Counted from the first letter of the stretch, positions 50,800 through 62,828 are shown. The stretch is 64,000 nucleotides of DNA from Luedemannella flava (GCF_039528515.1 NZ_BAAALT010000279.1:9312-73311), one strand, 5' to 3'. The notes: generated by a model from the letters alone, not told the origin. Numbers and translations: made by a program.

Positions 50800-50933
50800 G
50801 GACTCTCCCTCGATATGAAGCCGATACCATATTAACCCTATGGGAATTAAGAAGGATGCCGCAAGGCCTGGCCAGCCTAACCCACATTGCCTATGGTTTT
50901 AGTAGGCAATGCCCTTCGGTGACGGGAGCGACC
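50800..50933. promoter_or_regulatory. AT-rich divergent promoter region with an inverted repeat
   Basis: 134 bases much richer in A/T than the surroundings, shared by the FMN reductase and the FAD/NAD(P)-binding protein. CATTGCCTA (50885-50893) and TAGGCAATG (50903-50911) form a perfect 9-bp inverted repeat with a nine-base spacer. A second AT-rich block holds TACCATATTAACCCTATGGG. A repressor site overlapping a promoter is likely. Confidence 0.55.
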
Positions 50934-52295
50934 ATGCGGCGGACGACAGCGGTGATCGGCGGCGGATGCTCGGGGGCGCTGGTCGTCCTGCAGGTGTTGC
51001 GATGTACCGACGACGACGTGCTGCTGATCGAGCCCGGCACGCCCGGCGCCGGCGTGGCGTACGGCGCGGCCAAGCCGTGGCACCTGCTCAACTCCCGGGC
51101 GGGCGCGATGAGCGCCGACCCCGACGACCCCGGGCACTTCGTGACCTGGCTGCGCGGCCGGGGCATCGCGGCCGACGCCGACGCGTTCGTGTCCCGCCGG
51201 CACTTCGGCCGTTACCTCTACGCGAGCCTCGAGGCCGCCGCGTGCGCGTACCCCGGGCGGCTGCGACTGTTCGACTCCCCGGTCGCGCGCGTCAGCACGG
51301 GCGCCGACGGGTGCGCCCTGGTGCTCGACGACGGCCGGCGCCTGCTGGCCGACCGGGCCGTGCTCGCTGTGGGGGGTTCCGGCGGCGGGACCCCGGCGGC
51401 CGTCACCGGGGCGGCGCGCACGCATCCCGGCTACGTCGCCGACCCGTGGGTGCCCCGGGCGCTCGACGCCGTCGGGCGCGGCGCGCCGGTCCTGCTGCTG
51501 GGCACCGGCCTCACCGCCGTCGACGTCGTCCTCAGCCTGGCCGAGGCGGGACACCTGGGCCCGGTCACGGCGGTGTCCCGGCACGGGCTGCTGCCGCGCG
51601 CCCACGGCCCGGCGGCCCCGCCCGTCACGCTGCGCTACGAGACCCGGCTGCGCCCCCTGGTCCGCCAACTGCGCGAGGCGACCGGGCGCGGCGACTGGCG
51701 GCCGGTCGTGGACGGCCTGCGGCCGCACCTCGACGCGCTGTGGTCCGGCTTCGACGCCGCGGAGCAGGACACGTTCCTGCGGCACCTGGCCCGGCACTGG
51801 GAGGTGCACCGGCACCGGATGGCGCCCGTGGTGGCCGACAAGGTCGACGCGCTGCGCGCGGCGGGGCGGCTGACCGTCGCCGCCGGGCGGCCGACCCGCG
51901 TCGGGCCGGACGGCGACACGCTCGCGGTGACCTTCGAGGACGGTCGTCGCGCCGACTACGGCGCGGTCGTGGTATGCACCGGCTCGTGCCGGCTGCCCGA
52001 GGCGGCCGGGCCGCTGCTCACCACCCTGCTGGCCGACGGCCTCGTGCGGCCCGGGCCGCACGGGCTCGGCCTCGACGCGGACGCCGCCGGCCGGCTGCGC
52101 GACACGACGGGCCGTACCCACGACCGACTGTGGACGGTCGGGCCGCTGCGACGGGGCGGGCTGTGGGAGACCACCGCCGTGCCCGAGATCCGCGCCCAGG
52201 CCCGGGCGCTCGCCGAGCGCCTGGCCGGCACCGTCGCGGTGGCCACGGAGTCCATCCGACCGATCGGCGTGGGGTACGACCGGCTGGCCGCCTGA
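50934..52295 (+). CDS. FAD/NAD(P)-binding oxidoreductase-like protein
   Basis: A 453-residue protein; the ATG follows GGGAG. The N-terminal dinucleotide fold is TTAVIGGGCSGALVVLQVL, followed by IEPGTPGAGVAYG. A second fold (PVLLLGTGLTAVDVVLSLAEAG) should bind NAD(P)H. WHLLNSRAGAMSADPDDPGHFVTWLRGRG is a hallmark of the FAD-NAD(P)-binding family (PF13454). Members near sulfur and siderophore genes are known, but the reaction here is not. It probably works with the divergent FMN reductase. Confidence 0.82.
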   Translation: MRRTTAVIGGGCSGALVVLQVLRCTDDDVLLIEPGTPGAGVAYGAAKPWHLLNSRAGAMSADPDDPGHFVTWLRGRGIAADADAFVSRRHFGRYLYASLEAAACAYPGRLRLFDSPVARVSTGADGCALVLDDGRRLLADRAVLAVGGSGGGTPAAVTGAARTHPGYVADPWVPRALDAVGRGAPVLLLGTGLTAVDVVLSLAEAGHLGPVTAVSRHGLLPRAHGPAAPPVTLRYETRLRPLVRQLREATGRGDWRPVVDGLRPHLDALWSGFDAAEQDTFLRHLARHWEVHRHRMAPVVADKVDALRAAGRLTVAAGRPTRVGPDGDTLAVTFEDGRRADYGAVVVCTGSCRLPEAAGPLLTTLLADGLVRPGPHGLGLDADAAGRLRDTTGRTHDRLWTVGPLRRGGLWETTAVPEIRAQARALAERLAGTVAVATESIRPIGVGYDRLAA

Positions 52296-52429
52296 AGCTC
52301 CGCTCCGCCCCGTCGGGTTCGACGGAGCGGAAATTACATTCATGCTGGCGAATAGGACCTGCTCGCGTCGCGTATCGACAGGCGTCACGATGGCGGCTAC
52401 CTCCTTCCCCCTCGCGAGGAGCCGTACCC

Positions 52430-53179
<750 letters not shown>

Positions 53180-53315
53180 GAACCGCAGGGTCCTGCCGGG
53201 GCGGTGACCGTGGTCCCGCCCCGGACAGGGCCTTGTGCCCTGCTCGGGGCGGGGGTGGCGGGCGCACGATTTCCGTGTTGGCAAACCCGCCGGCCCCCTC
53301 AAGGAGATCGAGAAA

Positions 53316-53954
53316 ATGAAGCGTCGGACCCTGGACATCCTGTTCGGCACCGGCGGCCTGGTACTCGCCGGACTGCTGTTGATCGCGGGCATCGTCCTGA
53401 ACAGCAACGCGAACTTCGCTAAGACCTACGTCGCCGACCAGCTCAGCGAGCAGCACATCAAGTTCACCGCCGCGGACAAGCTCAGCGACGAGGAGAAGAA
53501 GGCCGCCTGCCTGGTGGAGTACGCCGGCAAGGCGCTGACCACGGGCAAGCAGGCCGAGTGCTACGCCAACGAGTACATCGGTCTGCACATCAAGAACATC
53601 GCGGGCGGCAAGACCTACGCCGACCTCGGTGGTGTACAGAGCGGGCTCAAGGCGCAGGTCGCCGAGGCCACGGCCGCCAACGCCCCCAACCTGGCCGACC
53701 TGCAGAAGCAGCTCGACGGCGTGACCGCCCAGCGCGACACCCTCTTCAAGGGCGAGAGCCTGCGCGGCCTGCTGCTCACCTCGTACGGGTTCAGCGTCTT
53801 CGGTGACAAGGCCGCCCAGGCCGCGTGGGTCGCCTTCGGCGCCGCCGGACTGCTGCTCCTGCTCGGCATCGCCGGCCTGATCCACGCTCTGATCACTCCG
53901 AAGACCAAGGGCTTCGCGGTCCCGGAACCCGAGAACGTCGCCGCGACAGTCTGA
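53316..53954 (+). CDS. Two-TM membrane protein with an external helical domain
   Basis: A 212-residue protein; the ATG follows AAGGAG. TM1 is GGLVLAGLLLIAGIVLN and TM2 is AAWVAFGAAGLLLLLGIAGLIHAL. The external part of about 140 residues is Ala/Lys-rich and helical, with two Cys (AACLVEYAG, AECYANEY). Charged residues are more frequent than in neighbouring proteins. No family was recognised. A terminator hairpin follows. Confidence 0.75.
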   Translation: MKRRTLDILFGTGGLVLAGLLLIAGIVLNSNANFAKTYVADQLSEQHIKFTAADKLSDEEKKAACLVEYAGKALTTGKQAECYANEYIGLHIKNIAGGKTYADLGGVQSGLKAQVAEATAANAPNLADLQKQLDGVTAQRDTLFKGESLRGLLLTSYGFSVFGDKAAQAAWVAFGAAGLLLLLGIAGLIHALITPKTKGFAVPEPENVAATV

Positions 53955-53974
53955 CTCCCTCCCTATCCCCCGGG

Positions 53975-54010
53975 CACGGTGCCGGGTCGCGACAGCGGCC
54001 CGGCACCGTG
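53975..54010 (+). terminator. Terminator hairpin
   Basis: CACGGTGCCGGG (53975-53986) pairs perfectly with CCCGGCACCGTG (53999-54010), followed by TTGTGTGTGG. Confidence 0.75.
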
Positions 54011-54063
54011 TTGTGTGTGGCGTGGCTCACTAACCGGGCTTGCGGAAGCCTTGAGGTACCGGC

Positions 54064-54108
54064 GGGACCTTCGACCCTGTTGGGTCTGGCGGTTCGGCAG
54101 GGTACAAA
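54064..54108 (+). promoter_or_regulatory. Candidate DevR box and leaderless promoter of the DevR-like gene
   Basis: GGGACCTTCGACCC (54064-54077) fits the core pattern GGGNCNNNNGNCCC of the mycobacterial DevR/DosR box. TACAAA (54103-54108) lies seven bases before the GTG start, so the transcript may be leaderless. Together they suggest autoregulation. Confidence 0.5.
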
Positions 54109-54114
54109 GTATGG

Positions 54115-54753
54115 GTGATCCGAGTCTTTCTTCTTGATGACCATGAGGTCGTCCGTCGCGGCCTGCACGAGCTGCTCGACGCCGAGGACGACATCGAGGT
54201 GGTCGGGGAGTCGGGCTCGGCCGTCGAGGCCGCCCACCGGGCCCCCGCGCTGCGCCCCGACGTGGCGATCCTCGACGCGCGCCTGCCGGACGGCAACGGC
54301 ATCGACGTGTGCCGCGACATCCGCTCGGTCGACCCCTCCATCCGTGGCCTGATCCTCACGTCGTACGAGGACGATGAGGCCCTGTTCGCCGCCATCATGG
54401 CCGGCGCGTCGGGCTACGTGCTCAAGCAGATCCGGGGCACCGACCTCGTCGACGCGGTGCGCCGGGTGGCCGCCGGGCAGTCGCTGCTCGACCCGGCCGT
54501 CACCCAGCGCGTGCTCGAGCGCATCCGCCACCCCGTCGAGGAGCCGCAGGAGCTCAAGTCGCTCACCGAGCAGGAGCGCCGCATCCTGCAGTACGTGGCG
54601 GAGGGCCTCACCAACCGCGAGATCGCGGCCAAGATGTTCCTCGCCGAGAAGACCGTCAAGAACTACGTGTCGAGCCTGCTCGCCAAGCTCGGCCTGGAGC
54701 GGCGCACCCAGGCCGCCGTGCTGGCCACCCGCCTGTTGGGCGAGCGCCGGTAG
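54115..54753 (+). CDS. devR: DevR/DosR-like response regulator
   Basis: A 212-residue NarL/LuxR-type regulator very similar in layout and text to mycobacterial DevR. The receiver has FLLDDHEVVRRGL, the phospho-accepting Asp in VAILDARLPDGNG, and Thr and Lys in LILTSYEDDEAL and GYVLKQIRG. The LuxR HTH is SLTEQERRILQYVAEGLTNREIAAKMFLAEKTVKNYVSSLLAKLGLERRTQA. In mycobacteria it is activated by redox- and oxygen-sensing kinases (DosS/DosT). No partner kinase is adjacent. The redox operon downstream may be a target. Confidence 0.85.
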   Translation: MIRVFLLDDHEVVRRGLHELLDAEDDIEVVGESGSAVEAAHRAPALRPDVAILDARLPDGNGIDVCRDIRSVDPSIRGLILTSYEDDEALFAAIMAGASGYVLKQIRGTDLVDAVRRVAAGQSLLDPAVTQRVLERIRHPVEEPQELKSLTEQERRILQYVAEGLTNREIAAKMFLAEKTVKNYVSSLLAKLGLERRTQAAVLATRLLGERR

Positions 54754-54860
54754 GGCGGTCGGCCCGGGCGGGTGACGACGGGTCGCCCGCGCGGGTGTCA
54801 GGAGGCGGATTCACGGTCGGTTCCCAGCGAGTTCCGACACAGCGGCGTCAGCCTGCAGAC

Positions 54861-56276
54861 ATGACGGCCACGCTGGAGGGTGCACCCCCGATAGCCCGGC
54901 CGGTCGCCCGCGCGACGACGCGGCGACCGGGTCCGTGGTGGCGGGACGCGGCGGGCGCCGCCGCGATCGCGACCGTCATCGTCGTCCTGGCGCTGTGGAC
55001 CGGCCACGGCGGGGTGCAGGCCCTCGGCGCCGCCGACCACGGCCTCACGGCGCTCGGCCGGCTCACCGGGCTGCTGTCGGCCGACCTGATGCTGCTGCAG
55101 GTCCTGCTCATGGCCCGCGTCCCGTGGATCGAGCGGGCGTACGGGCAGGACCGGCTGGCCCGCAAGCACCGGCTGTTCGGCTTCTGGTCGTTCTGGCTGC
55201 TCACCGCGCATATCGCGCTCATCACCCTCGGGTACGCCGCGACGACGCGCACCGGCGTCCTCGCGCAGGCGTGGCGCCTCGTCACGACGTACCCCGGAAT
55301 GCTTCTGGCCACGGCGGCGGCCGGGCTCATCGTCGCCGTGGTGGTGACGTCCGTGCGGGCGGCCCGGCGGCGGCTGCGCTACGAGTCGTGGCACCTCATC
55401 CACCTGTACGCCTACCTCGGCATCGCGCTCGCGCTGCCGCATCAGCTCTGGACCGGCGAGGATTTCGTCGCCACCGGTTGGGCCCGCGTCTACTGGTGGA
55501 CGCTCTACCTGTCCGCGCTGGCCGCCGTGGTGGTGTTCCGGGCGGGCCTACCGTTGTGGCGAACGCTGCGGCACCGGCTCGTCGTGGCGCGCGTGACGAC
55601 CGAGGCGCCCGGCGTCGTGTCCGTCTACCTGCGCGGACGCCGGCTGCACCGGTTGCCGGTGCGGCCCGGGCAGTTCCTGCAGTGGCGTTTCCTCGACGGC
55701 CCGGGCTGGTCGCGCGCCCATCCCTACTCGCTGTCGGCCGGACCCCGGCCGGGGGAGCTGCGCATCACGGTCAAGGACGCGGGCGACGGCAGTGGCCGCG
55801 TGGCGCGGCTGCGGCCCGGCACGCGCGTCCTGGTCGAGGGCCCGTACGGGGCGCCGACCGCCGGGCCGCCGAGCCGCCGGCCCGTGGTCATGTTCGCGGC
55901 CGGGATCGGGATCACCCCGTTGCGGGCGCTGCTGGATGACCCGGACATCGCGGGCCGCCCGGTGGTGCTGCTGTACCGGGTGCGCGATCCTCGGGAGGCG
56001 GTGTTCGCCGGCGAGCTCGAGGCGATCGCCGCCGCCCGGCCCCTGCGGGTGGTCTACCTCGCCGGGCCGCGCCCGAACCGGCCGTCGTTCCTGCCGGCGT
56101 ACCTGGTCGGGCGGGGCGACGACGACGCGGTCGTGCTGCGCCGGCTGGTGCCGGACGTGGCATTCGCGGAGGCATACCTGTGCGGGCCGGGCGAGTGGAT
56201 GGCCGCCGCGCGGCGGGCGCTGCGCGCGGCCGGGGTGCCCGCGCAGCGGATCAGGGCGGAGGAGTTCGCGTGGTGA
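54861..56276 (+). CDS. Ferric-reductase-like heme/FAD membrane oxidoreductase
   Basis: A 471-residue protein. Six TM segments form the ferric-reductase-like heme domain with His pairs (RKHRLFGFWSFWLLTAHIALI, ESWHLIHLYAYLGIALALPHQ). The soluble half is a ferredoxin-reductase-type module: RPGQFLQWRF and HPYSLSAGP for FAD, GPYGAPT, MFAAGIGITPLRALL for NAD(P)H, and the CGPGEWM end. It would pass electrons from NAD(P)H through heme across the membrane. FMN-binding and ApbE genes follow, so electrons may go to a covalently bound FMN outside the cell. Confidence 0.87.
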   Translation: MTATLEGAPPIARPVARATTRRPGPWWRDAAGAAAIATVIVVLALWTGHGGVQALGAADHGLTALGRLTGLLSADLMLLQVLLMARVPWIERAYGQDRLARKHRLFGFWSFWLLTAHIALITLGYAATTRTGVLAQAWRLVTTYPGMLLATAAAGLIVAVVVTSVRAARRRLRYESWHLIHLYAYLGIALALPHQLWTGEDFVATGWARVYWWTLYLSALAAVVVFRAGLPLWRTLRHRLVVARVTTEAPGVVSVYLRGRRLHRLPVRPGQFLQWRFLDGPGWSRAHPYSLSAGPRPGELRITVKDAGDGSGRVARLRPGTRVLVEGPYGAPTAGPPSRRPVVMFAAGIGITPLRALLDDPDIAGRPVVLLYRVRDPREAVFAGELEAIAAARPLRVVYLAGPRPNRPSFLPAYLVGRGDDDAVVLRRLVPDVAFAEAYLCGPGEWMAAARRALRAAGVPAQRIRAEEFAW

Positions 56277-56298
56277 CGTCGGGGCGGGGAGGCCGCTG

Positions 56299-56769
56299 AT
56301 GCGCAGGATCACGATGGCGTTCATGGCCACGGTCGCGGTGGTCGTGCTGCTGTTCAGCTACCGCACGAGCACGGCCGGCCCGCCGCGCGGCGGCGGCACG
56401 GTGATCGCGACGGGCGCCGCGCCCGAGGGAGTGGTGGATTCCGGGGAACCTTCACCCCAGCCCACCAGGAAGTCGACGACCGCCAGGAGCGTCACCGTCA
56501 ACGGACCCGCCGTGCAGACCCGGTGGGGACCCGTGCAGGTCCAAGTGAAGATCAAATCAGGGAAGATCACAGACGTCGTCGTGCTGCAGCAGCCCGCCGG
56601 CAACCCCCGCGACGCGGAGATCAACCGGTACGCCCTGCCGATCCTGCACGACAAGGTCATCGAGGCGCAGAGCGCCGACGTCGACACGGTGAGCGGGGCG
56701 ACCGTCACCAGCGAGGGCTACCTCCGGTCGCTGCAGGCGGCCCTCGACAAGGCCAACTTCCGCTCATGA
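56299..56769 (+). CDS. Exported FMN-binding domain protein
   Basis: A 156-residue protein; the ATG follows GGAGG. An N-terminal TM anchor or signal (ITMAFMATVAVVVLLFSYRT) precedes a Ser/Thr-rich linker and the FMN-binding domain. The attachment motif is SGATVTSEGY, in which the second Thr accepts FMN through a phosphoester bond. The gene overlaps the ApbE gene by four bases. It is the probable acceptor for the upstream reductase. Confidence 0.88.
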   Translation: MRRITMAFMATVAVVVLLFSYRTSTAGPPRGGGTVIATGAAPEGVVDSGEPSPQPTRKSTTARSVTVNGPAVQTRWGPVQVQVKIKSGKITDVVVLQQPAGNPRDAEINRYALPILHDKVIEAQSADVDTVSGATVTSEGYLRSLQAALDKANFRS

Positions 56770-57521
56770 CGGACCGCGTCGGTTGGCGCCGGGTCGAGCA
56801 GATCATGGGTACGGCCATCAGCCTGGACATCGCCGACCCGCTGCCGCCCGACGAACTGGCCGCCGCCACCGACGAGGTGTTCGCGTGGCTGCGGCTGGTC
56901 GACGCGCGGTTCAGCACGTACCGCGACGACAGCGAGGTGAGCCTCATCGGGGCGCTGCCCGAGGCGCGGCGCAGCGCCGACCTGCGGCACGTGCTCGACG
57001 AGTGCGCCCGGCTGTGGGAAACGACGGGCGGGTACTTCGACGCGTACGCCACCGGCCGGTTCGACCCGTCGGGGTACGTGAAGGGCTGGTCGGTGCGGGT
57101 GGCCTCCGAGCAGCTCGCCGCTCGCGGCGTCGGCAACCACTGCCTCAACGCGGGCGGCGACGTCTGTCTGCGCGGTCGCAGCTCGTCGGGTCGCCCCTGG
57201 CGGGTGGGCATCCGGCACCCCTCGCAAGCGTCCGGCCTGTCCTGGGTGCTGGAGCTGACCGACGCGGCCGTGGCCACGTCCGGCAGCTACGAGCGCGGTC
57301 CGCACGTCGTCGACCCGTTCACCGGCCGGGGCGCGACCGCGCTGCGCTCCGTCACCGTCGTCGGCCCGGACCTTGGGGTGGCCGACGCGTACGCCACGGC
57401 CGCCATGGCCATGGGCCGCGCCGGCGTCGCCTGGCTCGCCGAGCTGCCCGACCACGAGTTCGCCGTGGTCGCCGACGACGGCCGCACGTACCGGTCGGCC
57501 GGCCTGCCAGCCGTCGCCTGA
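56766..57521 (+). CDS. apbE: FAD:protein FMN transferase (ApbE)
   Basis: A 251-residue protein overlapping the previous gene (ATGA). ApbE landmarks are RVEQIMGTAISLDI, FSTYRDDSEVSLI, DPSGYVKGWSVR, LNAGGDVCLRG, ATSGSYERG and the end region DAYATAAMAMG with its metal-binding Asp. It transfers FMN from FAD to Thr of the partner's SGATxTS motif. The family usually has a signal peptide; none is seen here, so it may act in the cytoplasm or need another export route. Confidence 0.88.
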   Translation: MTDRVGWRRVEQIMGTAISLDIADPLPPDELAAATDEVFAWLRLVDARFSTYRDDSEVSLIGALPEARRSADLRHVLDECARLWETTGGYFDAYATGRFDPSGYVKGWSVRVASEQLAARGVGNHCLNAGGDVCLRGRSSSGRPWRVGIRHPSQASGLSWVLELTDAAVATSGSYERGPHVVDPFTGRGATALRSVTVVGPDLGVADAYATAAMAMGRAGVAWLAELPDHEFAVVADDGRTYRSAGLPAVA

Positions 57522-57591
57522 GTCCGTCCGTCACCCCGAGGAGTGCCGGTCGGCCCTGCCGGATCCCATCGGCGCCGGTGACTCTGAGACC

Positions 57592-60105
<2,514 letters not shown>

Positions 60106-60110
60106 CGGAC

Positions 60111-60152
60111 CTTGGGGGCGATCACCTCCTATGGGCCGTGATCGCCCCCAAG
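60111..60152. terminator. Bidirectional terminator with perfect 15-bp stem
   Basis: CTTGGGGGCGATCAC (60111-60125) pairs perfectly with GTGATCGCCCCCAAG (60138-60152), in the 49-base gap between the convergent ATPase and pilus genes. Confidence 0.85.
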
Positions 60153-60154
60153 AT

Positions 60155-61726
60155 TCACCGCTGCACGCTCCAGTTGAGCACCGTGATGCCGCGCGCGTTT
60201 GTCCGCGAGTCAGTGATGTTCACCTTGACCAGTAGGCGCTTCTGCCCGGCGCCGGCTGTGCAGGTGCCTGAACCGGGGCACAGGTACACCTTGAGCCAGA
60301 CGACCGTCCGACTCGGTGCGGGGCTCTTCTCCGGGATCGCGAACATCGGGGTCGGCGCGAGTGTGTTGCCGGTGCCGTCCACGCTGAAGCGGTTGACGAT
60401 GACGCCGGCATGGAAGTAGAACTCCAGCTCCTTCTTGAGGCTCAGGTCCACCCAGTCCTGCGGCGCGTAGACCGTGCCGAGGATGTGGGCCTTGAAGTCG
60501 TTGGCGTTCTTGTCCGTGGTGATGAGTGCGCAGGTGAAGCTGTCCACGCAGTTGGTGGCGTTGGTCTGCCGTCCCAGCATGGTCCCGGTGCGCTGCTTCG
60601 AAACGGGACTCGTGATGGTGTAGCCGAGGTTCTCCATGAGGCCCTGGATGACGATCGGCGGTGCGGCTTCCCGGTACCGGCCGCAGAGAGCCACCTGCGC
60701 GTCGTTCTCGATCAGCAGGCGGGCCTTCCTGCCGAAGACGAACGTCACACCGTCATCGGTATCGGGGTGCGTCCACGGGGTCGTGTCGTCCGGCGGCACC
60801 GGACTCACGCACGCGCCCGCCAGGTTGGTGATGTTGGTGCTGTTCTTGTAGTTGCCCGTCATCTTGCCGCCGATGACGTTTCCGTCGACCATTTTCCAGA
60901 CGCCGTCGAAGTCGAAGAAATAGTTGCCCGGCTTGAAGTGGTACAACTTGTTCTTGCAGGACATGGCCTTGTTGAGCTTGTCCCAGTCCGTGTAGAGGCC
61001 CGGTTCGAACGTGATGGGGTTGGCCGGGTTGGTCTGACACGTCGGGACGTCGGTCCGGTCGACGACCGGGGCGGGCGGCGTGCTGTAGACCGGAGCAACC
61101 GCGTCCACGCCCGGGTTGGTGCAGGCCGTGGGGGTGATGTTGCCGGAGCACGTACCGCGCGCCTGAGTGCCGCCGATCGCGTTCAGGGTGCCGTGGAAAA
61201 TGTTGACGTCGGCGTTGGCGACGACTCCGCCCTTGACCTTCATCGTGCTGCTGGTGCCGTTGATTTTGGCGTAGATCGCGTCGTTGTCAGGGATCGTTCC
61301 AGGCCTGCCGAGCACGGTGAGGGCGTTCGCCGGACGGTTGTGTGAGTTGACGTCGGCCAGATCGCTGTTGGTGCCGTCCAACTGGCACTCCACCATCGCC
61401 GAGCCGGCAACACCCGCATCGGTGTAGAAGTTGGGCAGGGTCAGCGTGGACCCCGACCCGAAACAGTTGCTCCCGTCCTGCAGGTCGTAGGTGTTGCCCG
61501 TGATGCGGTCGATGGCCGCCTTTGCCGCCCCGTCGGCGGCCGACGCCGTGGCCGCCTGGGAGCGCAGCGCGCGGGTTGTCCGCAGGTTGGTCTCGGCGAA
61601 CGACAGGACCACGCCCATGACCACCGCGACCACGGTAATGAAGATCAGCGCGAGGACGAGCGACGCGCCGGAATCATCGGCGAGCCTGGCGCGTCGCGCG
61701 GCGATGGCACGGAAAACGCGCGTCAT
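60155..61726 (-). CDS. Large PilX-like pilus-associated protein
   Basis: A 523-residue protein; GAGGAGG lies before the ATG. After a basic start (ARRARLADDSGASLVLALIFITVVAVVMGVVLSFAETN) there is one long hydrophobic helix resembling PilX/PilW-type minor pilins, but without a G|FTLxE-type cleavage site. The large external part is rich in Asn, Thr and Cys (at least ten Cys), unlike its neighbours. It includes FEPGLYTDWDKLNKAMSCKNKLYHFKPGNYFFDF. It may be the pilus tip adhesin. Its start overlaps the previous gene's stop, so it is the last gene of the pilus operon seen here. Confidence 0.75.
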   Translation of the reverse strand: MTRVFRAIAARRARLADDSGASLVLALIFITVVAVVMGVVLSFAETNLRTTRALRSQAATASAADGAAKAAIDRITGNTYDLQDGSNCFGSGSTLTLPNFYTDAGVAGSAMVECQLDGTNSDLADVNSHNRPANALTVLGRPGTIPDNDAIYAKINGTSSTMKVKGGVVANADVNIFHGTLNAIGGTQARGTCSGNITPTACTNPGVDAVAPVYSTPPAPVVDRTDVPTCQTNPANPITFEPGLYTDWDKLNKAMSCKNKLYHFKPGNYFFDFDGVWKMVDGNVIGGKMTGNYKNSTNITNLAGACVSPVPPDDTTPWTHPDTDDGVTFVFGRKARLLIENDAQVALCGRYREAAPPIVIQGLMENLGYTITSPVSKQRTGTMLGRQTNATNCVDSFTCALITTDKNANDFKAHILGTVYAPQDWVDLSLKKELEFYFHAGVIVNRFSVDGTGNTLAPTPMFAIPEKSPAPSRTVVWLKVYLCPGSGTCTAGAGQKRLLVKVNITDSRTNARGITVLNWSVQR

Positions 61727-62373
61727 GTCTGCCTCCTCTGTCCGATGAGGATGTGCTCGTAGGTGGCCGTGCTGGCCTCGTTCTTGATGACCAGACGAAG
61801 GGTGATCTTCTGCGGGATGTCGGGGTAGTTCGCACACGCCACGGGCGTACAGTCCGCCGGACCCGCGTCGACGAGGTTGTGGACCAGGACGATGTTCGAC
61901 ACCGGCGTGGTGCTCGCCCCGACACAGACGATGCGTCGCAGCTGCTTCTCCGTGCCGACTGTCGTCACGATGTACGCCGCCCGGACGATCGGCGGTGGGG
62001 TGACCGATGCACTGGTGGGGTCGTCCCAGGCCAGGCGCACGACGGCGTTGGGTGTTCCGGCGCCACCGCACGCCCGGCCAGAGACTCCGCCGGACGCCGG
62101 CGCGTTCGTCTCGACGGACTGCAGGAGCGGGAACGTCGTGTCCGTCCACTTGCGTACGCCGAGGCTCTCCACGTCCTGCGCGAAGTACGCCGCGGCGATC
62201 TGCAGGTCGTGTGACTCGGACAGCCGCCCGGTCGTCTTGTCGATATTGCGCATGAAGGTGATCAGACCGCTGGCGAGCGGCCCGACGATAATGCCGAGTA
62301 GCACGATCGCCACCAGCAGTTCGGTGAGGGTGAAGCCGCGGTCGTCACGCCGTGGGGCAAAGCGGGTCAGCAT
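61723..62373 (-). CDS. Type IV prepilin-like protein (PilW-type)
   Basis: A 216-residue protein with a prepilin signal, RDDRG|FTLTELLVAIVLLGIIVG, in which Glu5 of the mature protein is retained. The external part has four or more Cys and a central TPPPIVRAAYIVTTVG strand. PilD-type peptidase would cut after Gly and methylate Phe. Both ends overlap neighbouring genes. It is likely a minor pilin that primes the pilus with the next proteins. Confidence 0.82.
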   Translation of the reverse strand: MLTRFAPRRDDRGFTLTELLVAIVLLGIIVGPLASGLITFMRNIDKTTGRLSESHDLQIAAAYFAQDVESLGVRKWTDTTFPLLQSVETNAPASGGVSGRACGGAGTPNAVVRLAWDDPTSASVTPPPIVRAAYIVTTVGTEKQLRRIVCVGASTTPVSNIVLVHNLVDAGPADCTPVACANYPDIPQKITLRLVIKNEASTATYEHILIGQRRQT

Positions 62374-62828
62374 GGCGTGTCCGTAGGTCGGCAGGGCTTG
62401 CGGATGACCAGTTGCAGCTCTTCCTTGGCCCGGTTGTCCGTGCTCCGTACGGACAGGGTGATTCGCCGCAGCGTTCCGCTGTCGACGCAGGCGCCGAAGG
62501 TCCCGGTCGAGCCGTTCCATCCCTCCGACATGTCGATGGAACGGACGTAGCCGGCGGGCGCCGTGTAGACGCCTTCGTACGTGGCCTTCATCGCCGAGCA
62601 GCTCTCCACGTAGCCGGTCGCGGAGCTGGCGAGCCGGTTCTCGATCGCCTCGGCGAAGTCGCGGACGGACGCGCCGGCCGTGGCCTGCTTGCGGTGCTGG
62701 TCACTGATCCGCACGCTCGTGGCGATGCCGCCCATGATGACGGCGATCGCGGTCGCCATGAGAGTAATCGCGACGAGCAGCTCGATCAGGGTCTCACCCC
62801 GGTCACCGCGCTGGCGTGGGGCGTTCAT
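62367..62828 (-). CDS. Type IV prepilin-like minor pilin (PilV-type)
   Basis: A 153-residue protein with a prepilin signal, QRGDRG|ETLIELLVAITLMATAIAV. The residue after the cleavage Gly is Glu rather than Phe, which is unusual but tolerated in some pilins. Glu5 is present. The external part contains four Cys, two of them at the very end (KPCRPTDTPC). It overlaps the following gene by seven bases and directly abuts the PilC gene. Confidence 0.8.
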   Translation of the reverse strand: MNAPRQRGDRGETLIELLVAITLMATAIAVIMGGIATSVRISDQHRKQATAGASVRDFAEAIENRLASSATGYVESCSAMKATYEGVYTAPAGYVRSIDMSEGWNGSTGTFGACVDSGTLRRITLSVRSTDNRAKEELQLVIRKPCRPTDTPC

